Shown: positions 7,970 through 11,870 of the stretch, piece after piece
How positions within the stretch are numbered: the stretch's first letter is position 1
Layout: every line of letters starts with the position of its first letter
Origin: Actinomycetota bacterium
Lineage (GTDB): Bacteria > Actinomycetota > Actinomycetes > S36-B12 > UBA10799
Direction of reading: 5' to 3'
DNA length: 11,870 nt
Assembly (NCBI GenBank): GCA_030837395.1
Contig: JAUPKO010000638.1
Location: forward strand, 1 to 11,870
Translations under genes and position numbers: made by a program
The notes under the pieces: generated by a model
Database searches by the model: none
The model's input: the letters and a program-made list of their open reading frames with translations, nothing else
What the model was told of the DNA's origin: nothing

Positions 7970-7999
7970 ATGACGGATTCCAGGGGAGTGGGCACATGA
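7970..7999 (+). CDS. Possible 9-codon leader ORF between gcvH and the FHA gene
   Basis: ATG 7970 is preceded by a textbook GGAGG (7958-7962) at 7-nt spacing and encodes MTDSRGVGT, ending in a TGA (7997-7999) that overlaps the FHA gene start as ATGA. The geometry is that of a coupled leader peptide. The FHA gene also has its own GGGGAG (7983-7988) 7 nt before its ATG, so it does not need the coupling. The peptide has no regulatory codon run. Confidence 0.3.
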   Translation: MTDSRGVGT

Positions 8000-8463
8000 C
8001 GTGTTCGGCCTGCGGCTTCCCGCTCACCCAAGGCGCTCGGTTCTGCAGCCAGTGCGGCACCCCGACCGATGCTGAAGACACCCAGGTCACCGGGGCATTG
8101 AGCCCGGTCGACGCTATTGTCGACAGCGGTCCGCAGGCGACGGTGGCGGGGTCGGCGCAGTTCGCCGTTCTGGTCGTCAACAGGGGGCCGAACGAGGGTA
8201 CGGCGTTTACGCTCACACCCCCTGTGGTCAAGATCGGCCGCGGCCCGGACCAGGAGGTCTTCCTGGACGACATCACAGTGTCACGCCAGCACGCCGAGTT
8301 GCGGGCCATGCCCGGTGGCTGGCAGCTGGTGGACCTCGGCTCGCTGAACGGCACCTACGTCAACCGCGCCCCCGTGCTGGAGGCCACCTTGGCCAGCGGG
8401 GACGAGATTCAAATCGGCAAGTACCGCTTCCGGTTCATGAGCGGAGTCGGCGGCGGCGAGTGA
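7996..8463 (+). CDS. garA: Zinc-ribbon plus FHA-domain protein, GarA/OdhI-like
   Basis: Phosphopeptide-binding regulator in the position of mycobacterial GarA (Rv1827), which in its unphosphorylated state binds and restrains 2-oxoglutarate dehydrogenase and controls glutamate metabolism. The 155-residue protein starts with a four-cysteine zinc ribbon (C3, C6, C17, C20), then a linker to about 55, then an FHA domain (56-150). The FHA phosphothreonine-binding residues are intact: G81-R82, S96-R97 with H99, and N118-G119-T120 with N123. The LDDITVSRQHAEL and GSLNGTYVNR segments closely resemble GarA. The GarA/OdhI ETTS phosphorylation motif is absent; the linker DAEDTQVTGAL has T29 and T32 as the nearest candidates. 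Zinc-ribbon FHA proteins are known in other actinobacteria. It overlaps ftsR by 4 nt (GTGA). Confidence 0.9.
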   Translation: MTCSACGFPLTQGARFCSQCGTPTDAEDTQVTGALSPVDAIVDSGPQATVAGSAQFAVLVVNRGPNEGTAFTLTPPVVKIGRGPDQEVFLDDITVSRQHAELRAMPGGWQLVDLGSLNGTYVNRAPVLEATLASGDEIQIGKYRFRFMSGVGGGE

Positions 8464-9161
8464 CCAGCGAGCTCGTCGGGATCGGGGCGGTCATCACAGA
8501 GATGTCTGAGGAATTCCCGGACCTCTCGGTATCTAAGGTGAGGTTCCTGGAGGCGCAGGGTTTGCTGAATCCGGTCCGCACCCCCTCCGGTTACCGCCGC
8601 TACTCCCGAGGCGATCGCGATCGGTTGCGCTACATCCTGCGGACGCAACGTGATCACTTCTTGCCGCTGAAAGTCATCGCTGAGCACCTTGACGCGATGA
8701 GCCGGGGGCTCGAACCCCCGGCGGTGTCAGATCCCACGCCACGGCCACCCGAGCTCGCGCCGCCAGCGGAGGATGGCCCCCAGGGAGTGCCGGACCGAGG
8801 CGGGGAGGTTCGTCTGAGCGAGGAGGAGTTGCGTCGGGAGTCCGGATTGACCGTCGGTCAACTGGCGGAGGCCGTCGAGCAAGGGCTGTTGACCCCCGGT
8901 CCCGACGGGAGGTTCGGCATGACCGAATTGTCGGCTGCCGCGGCCGTCGCCGGGTTGGCCGAATATGGGGTGGGAGCCCGGCACCTACGAGCGGTCCGGC
9001 TCGCGGCCGAGCGACACACCGGCATCGTCGATCAACTCGTGTTGGCAGCCCATCGCGACGTCGCCGCACAGCGCCAGATGGCAACGCGAGCGCTCGCTCT
9101 CACGAAACAGTTGGAGGCATCGATCCTTGCGGCTCACGTGGATCGGTCGTACCCCATCTGA
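8460..9161 (+). CDS. ftsR: FtsR-type MerR-family transcriptional regulator (Rv1828 homologue)
   Basis: DNA-binding regulator; the Corynebacterium glutamicum homologue FtsR activates ftsZ. The N-terminal MerR winged helix-turn-helix spans about 5-80: MSEEFPDLSVSKVRFLEAQGLL (15-36), the wing TPSGYRRYSRGDRDRLRYIL (41-60), then QRDHFLPLKVIAEHLD (63-78). A Pro-rich linker (86-112) joins it to a second domain (117-233). That domain also looks like a MerR helix-turn-helix: RRESGLTVGQLAEAVEQGLLTP (125-146), a wing-like GRFGMTEL and a long C-terminal helix suited to dimerisation. It starts with GTG 8460 in a GTGA overlap with the FHA gene and is co-transcribed with it. Length 233 is usual for the family. 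No metal-binding cysteines are present, so it is not a metal sensor. Confidence 0.92.
   Translation: MTSELVGIGAVITEMSEEFPDLSVSKVRFLEAQGLLNPVRTPSGYRRYSRGDRDRLRYILRTQRDHFLPLKVIAEHLDAMSRGLEPPAVSDPTPRPPELAPPAEDGPQGVPDRGGEVRLSEEELRRESGLTVGQLAEAVEQGLLTPGPDGRFGMTELSAAAAVAGLAEYGVGARHLRAVRLAAERHTGIVDQLVLAAHRDVAAQRQMATRALALTKQLEASILAAHVDRSYPI
8701..8722 (+). repeat. Perfect 8-bp GC-rich hairpin inside ftsR
   Basis: GCCGGGGG (8701-8708) and CCCCCGGC (8715-8722) are perfect complements around a 6-nt CTCGAA loop. The hairpin falls at the junction of the DNA-binding domain and the Pro-rich linker (codons 81-88), so it could slow ribosomes between two folding units. It may also simply result from Gly/Pro codon use at high GC. 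Confidence 0.5.
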
Positions 9162-9186
9162 CTTCCCGCTGCGGCCTCACACGGGT

Positions 9187-9192
9187 TACAGT
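9187..9192 (+). promoter_or_regulatory. Candidate -10 for a leaderless transcript of the DUF151 gene
   Basis: TACAGT fits the actinobacterial TANNNT -10 and ends 7 nt before the ATG at 9200, placing the expected transcription start on or next to the A of ATG. TTCCCG (9163-9168) is a weak -35 at 18-nt spacing. GCAGG just before the ATG is too close to be a good ribosome binding site. Confidence 0.45.
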
Positions 9193-9199
9193 CGCAGGT

Positions 9200-9673
9200 A
9201 TGGAGCCTCTCGATGTTGTCGGCGTCCGGGTTGAGATGCCGTCCAATCAGCCACTCGTGCTGCTGCGCGAGCGCAATGGGGATCGCTACCTACCGATCTG
9301 GATCGGGGCCGTCGAGGCCACCGCGATCGCCTTCGCCCAGCAAGGTGTGGTGCCACCTCGTCCGCTCACCCACGATCTGCTCCGAGACGTCCTGGACACT
9401 CTGGACTCACCCGTTCAGCAGGTGCTCATCACCGAACTGCGCGACGGGGTCTTCTACGCGATCCTCGACCTTGGCAAGGGGGTCCAGGTCAGTGCTCGAC
9501 CAAGTGATGCGATCGCCCTCGCGATGCGCTGCGGGGCGCCTATCCTGGGGTCCGAGGAGGTCCTCGCCGAAGCCGGCATCCACGTGCCGGACGAGGAGGA
9601 GGATGAAGTGGAGGCCTTCCGGGAGTTCCTCGACTCAGTGAGCCCGGAGGACTTCGAGCACGGCGATTCATAG
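9200..9673 (+). CDS. Bifunctional nuclease domain (DUF151/BFN) protein, Rv1829 homologue
   Basis: A 157-residue soluble protein of the bifunctional nuclease family; the plant member has been described with DNase and RNase activity, while the bacterial role is unclear. The family core is complete: LPIWIGAVEATAIAFAQQGV (31-50), RPLTHDLLRDVLDTL (54-68), VLITELRDGVFYAILDL (75-91) and SARPSDAIALAMRCGAPI (98-115). A highly acidic C-terminal tail (131-157, DEEEDEVEAF onward) follows. The gene lies 38 nt after ftsR, with a possible leaderless promoter, and before a 190-bp intergenic region, so it probably ends a transcription unit. Its position between two MerR regulator genes is conserved in actinobacteria. 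Confidence 0.93.
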   Translation: MEPLDVVGVRVEMPSNQPLVLLRERNGDRYLPIWIGAVEATAIAFAQQGVVPPRPLTHDLLRDVLDTLDSPVQQVLITELRDGVFYAILDLGKGVQVSARPSDAIALAMRCGAPILGSEEVLAEAGIHVPDEEEDEVEAFREFLDSVSPEDFEHGDS

Positions 9674-9690
9674 ACATCTTCACGAAAGAA

Positions 9691-9757
9691 CCGACGTAAT
9701 ACCCCATTAATGAATCTCAACTGAAGGTTGAGAGTTACATCGAAGAAATTACGTTGG
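9691..9757. promoter_or_regulatory. Two concentric inverted repeats: candidate operator upstream of the second merR gene
   Basis: An inner pair, TCTCAAC (9715-9721) and GTTGAGA (9727-9733), is perfect with a 5-nt spacer. An outer pair, ACGTAAT (9694-9700) and ATTACGT (9748-9754), is also perfect and extends to 9 of 10 matches at 9691-9700/9748-9757. Both pairs are centred exactly on base 9724. Outer arms are 54 bp apart, about five helical turns. Bases 9681-9760 have about 41% GC (33 of 80) in otherwise high-GC DNA. The layout suits a dimeric or tetrameric regulator, possibly one of the flanking MerR proteins. Confidence 0.55.
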
Positions 9758-9772
9758 CGTGTCCCATGCCAA
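9754..9772. promoter_or_regulatory. Inverted repeat next to the -35 box
   Basis: TTGGCGTG (9754-9761) and CATGCCAA (9765-9772) match at 7 of 8 positions around a 3-nt TCC centre, with two more matched pairs outside (9751-9752 with 9774-9775). It begins in the right arm of the larger dyad and ends 5 bp before the -35 TTGACG, a typical activator position. Confidence 0.45.
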
Positions 9773-9777
9773 TGTCG

Positions 9778-9806
9778 TTGACGCGCACGCGCAGCCTGCC
9801 TAGCCT
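9778..9806 (+). promoter_or_regulatory. Promoter of the second merR gene (-35 TTGACG, 17 bp, -10 TAGCCT)
   Basis: TTGACG (9778-9783) and TAGCCT (9801-9806) are separated by 17 bp, a good housekeeping sigma promoter for an actinobacterium. Transcription would start near 9813, giving a 5' leader of about 50 nt before ATG 9864. The preceding 100 bp are AT-rich and full of dyads. Confidence 0.6.
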
Positions 9807-9811
9807 GCCTA
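9794..9811 (+). repeat. Perfect tandem 9-bp repeat over the -10 box
   Basis: GCCTGCCTA occurs twice head to tail at 9794-9802 and 9803-9811. The junction creates the TAGCCT -10, and the end of the second copy gives a weaker TATCGG 9 bp later, so two start sites 9 nt apart are possible. Direct repeats are bound by some MerR-like proteins such as BldC. Confidence 0.55.
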
Positions 9812-9818
9812 TCGGAAG

Positions 9819-9847
9819 GGTTGGCCTGCGAAACGGCGCGGCCAACC
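9819..9847 (+). promoter_or_regulatory. Hairpin in the 5' leader of the second merR gene
   Basis: GGTTGGCC (9819-9826) and GGCCAACC (9840-9847) are perfect 8-bp complements with a 13-nt loop. The stem ends 3 nt before the ribosome binding site GAGGAGG (9851-9857), itself 6 nt before ATG 9864. It may be an operator just downstream of the start site or an RNA structure affecting translation. Confidence 0.5.
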
Positions 9848-9863
9848 GAAGAGGAGGCGAGCG

Positions 9864-10448
9864 ATGTCCGACACCGAGGGCACTTTCGGAGCCGAAGCAG
9901 ATTCGGCCGCCCGAGGGGAGCAAGCCGCCCTGTTCGAGTCGGAGGAGCCGGATTCGAAGTTCATCGGCTACCGGGGGGCGACGGCCTGTGCGGCCACCGG
10001 CATCACCTACCGCCAGATGGACTACTGGGCGCGCACCGGACTGCTGGTGCCCAGCATCCGCTCCGCCAAGGGTTCGGGCAGCCAGCGGCTGTACTCGTTC
10101 CGCGACATCCTCGTGCTGCGCATCATCAAGCGCCTGCTCGACACGGGCGTCTCGCTGCAGAACGTCCGCAAGGCGGTGGATCACCTGCGGGAGCGGGGTG
10201 TCGAGGACCTGTCGGAGATCACCTTGATGAGCGATGGGGCGTCGATCTTCGAGTGCACCACAGAAGACGAGGTGATCGACATCATGCGCGGTGGCCAGGG
10301 TGTGTTCGGCATCGCCATCGGCCGGGTCCGGTCCGAAGTGGCGGGGACGCTCGCGCGGTTCCCGCAGGAGAGCCTCGACGGCGATGTTGTGCTGCCCGAC
10401 GGGGTCACGGACGAACTCGCCGTCAGGCGCTCGCGCAAGACGGGCTGA
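9864..10448 (+). CDS. MerR-family transcriptional regulator (Rv1830 homologue)
   Basis: A 194-residue regulator of the second conserved actinobacterial MerR type. A polar, acidic N-terminal extension (1-32) precedes the winged helix-turn-helix: YRGATACAATGITYRQMDYWARTGLL (36-61), the wing KGSGSQRLYSFRDIL (69-83), then LRIIKRLLDTGVSLQNVRKAVDHLRERG (85-112). The C-terminal part (113-175) includes DLSEITLMSDGASIFEC and a GGQGVFGIAIGRVRSEV segment of unknown ligand. The start is fixed by GAGGAGG at 6-nt spacing. The gene has its own promoter and dyad-rich upstream region, which suggests autoregulation, and it is followed after 37 nt by gcvP. The mycobacterial homologue has been linked to cell-cycle control; target genes here are unknown. 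Confidence 0.92.
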   Translation: MSDTEGTFGAEADSAARGEQAALFESEEPDSKFIGYRGATACAATGITYRQMDYWARTGLLVPSIRSAKGSGSQRLYSFRDILVLRIIKRLLDTGVSLQNVRKAVDHLRERGVEDLSEITLMSDGASIFECTTEDEVIDIMRGGQGVFGIAIGRVRSEVAGTLARFPQESLDGDVVLPDGVTDELAVRRSRKTG

Positions 10449-10450
10449 AG

Positions 10451-10463
10451 CGCCGCATCGGCG
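10451..10463 (+). repeat. Short GC hairpin between merR and gcvP
   Basis: CGCCG (10451-10455) and CGGCG (10459-10463) form a 5-bp stem with a CAT loop directly after the merR stop. There is no T-run, so it is at best a weak terminator or pause between merR and the gcvP promoter. Confidence 0.25.
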
Positions 10464-10472
10464 GGTTGCCCG

Positions 10473-10478
10473 TATCCT
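10473..10478 (+). promoter_or_regulatory. Candidate -10 for a leaderless gcvP transcript
   Basis: TATCCT fits TANNNT and ends 7 nt before the gcvP ATG at 10486, the same geometry as upstream of the DUF151 gene. The G-run before the ATG (10481-10485) directly abuts it and is too close for a normal ribosome binding site, which also favours leaderless initiation. No clear -35 is seen. Confidence 0.45.
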
Positions 10479-10485
10479 GTGGGGG

Positions 10486-11870
<1,385 letters not shown>

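Noticed and set aside
8700..8722. tRNA T-arm-like sequence GGGGGCTCGAACCCCC
   Set aside because: No acceptor, D or anticodon arm can be found around it, and the FtsR frame runs through without disruption, so it is a coding hairpin and not a tRNA or tRNA-derived attachment site.
9715..9733. TCTCAAC/GTTGAGA as an intrinsic terminator of the DUF151 gene
   Set aside because: The stem is short and only moderately GC-rich, no T-run follows, and it shares its centre with an outer dyad, which fits an operator better.

Overview
This window is high-GC DNA from an actinobacterium (Actinomycetota, most likely class Actinomycetes). The evidence is gene content and order: gcvH, a GarA/OdhI-type FHA protein, an FtsR-type MerR regulator, a DUF151 bifunctional nuclease, a second MerR regulator and gcvP occur in the order known from the Rv1826-Rv1832 region of Mycobacterium tuberculosis. 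Just upstream, a CDP-alcohol phosphatidyltransferase abuts a long sugar-nucleotidyltransferase/mutase fusion, a pairing I recall from Streptomyces (SCO1389/SCO1388). I cannot fix the order or genus from sequence alone. The pairing with the fusion protein and the zinc-ribbon form of the FHA protein argue against Mycobacterium itself.

Left part (1-3608, minus strand): three genes read leftwards, namely a PEBP/YbhB-like protein, a CPA1-type Na+/H+ antiporter and a POT/PTR2 proton-coupled peptide transporter that runs off the left edge. About 185 bp of non-coding DNA separates the PEBP gene from the rightward genes and should hold divergent promoters.

Right part (3794-11870, plus strand): all genes are co-directional and tightly packed. 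A two-pass membrane protein is followed after 1 nt by the phosphatidyltransferase, whose stop overlaps the start of an 844-residue nucleotidyltransferase by 4 nt. That gene overlaps gcvH by 4 nt. A 39-nt gap holding a possible 9-codon leader ORF leads to the zinc-ribbon/FHA gene, which overlaps ftsR by 4 nt. The DUF151 gene follows after 38 nt, probably with its own leaderless promoter. A distinctive 190-bp AT-rich intergenic region (9674-9863) then precedes the second merR gene. gcvP starts 37 nt later and is cut by the right edge after about 461 residues.

How the genes fit together: the first block looks like envelope biogenesis (anionic phospholipid head-group transfer plus activated sugar synthesis). 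The second block joins two glycine-cleavage proteins (H and P) to an FHA regulator of central carbon and nitrogen metabolism and two MerR regulators. No CRISPR array, tRNA, rRNA, insertion sequence or prophage gene is seen.

The two observations I rate highest are: (1) the mutase half of the nucleotidyltransferase fusion has lost its metal-binding loop and sugar-binding motif and looks like a pseudoenzyme; (2) the intergenic region before the second merR gene has two inverted repeats sharing exactly one centre, followed by a further inverted repeat, a good -35/-10 pair with a tandem repeat over the -10, and a hairpin in the 5' leader.
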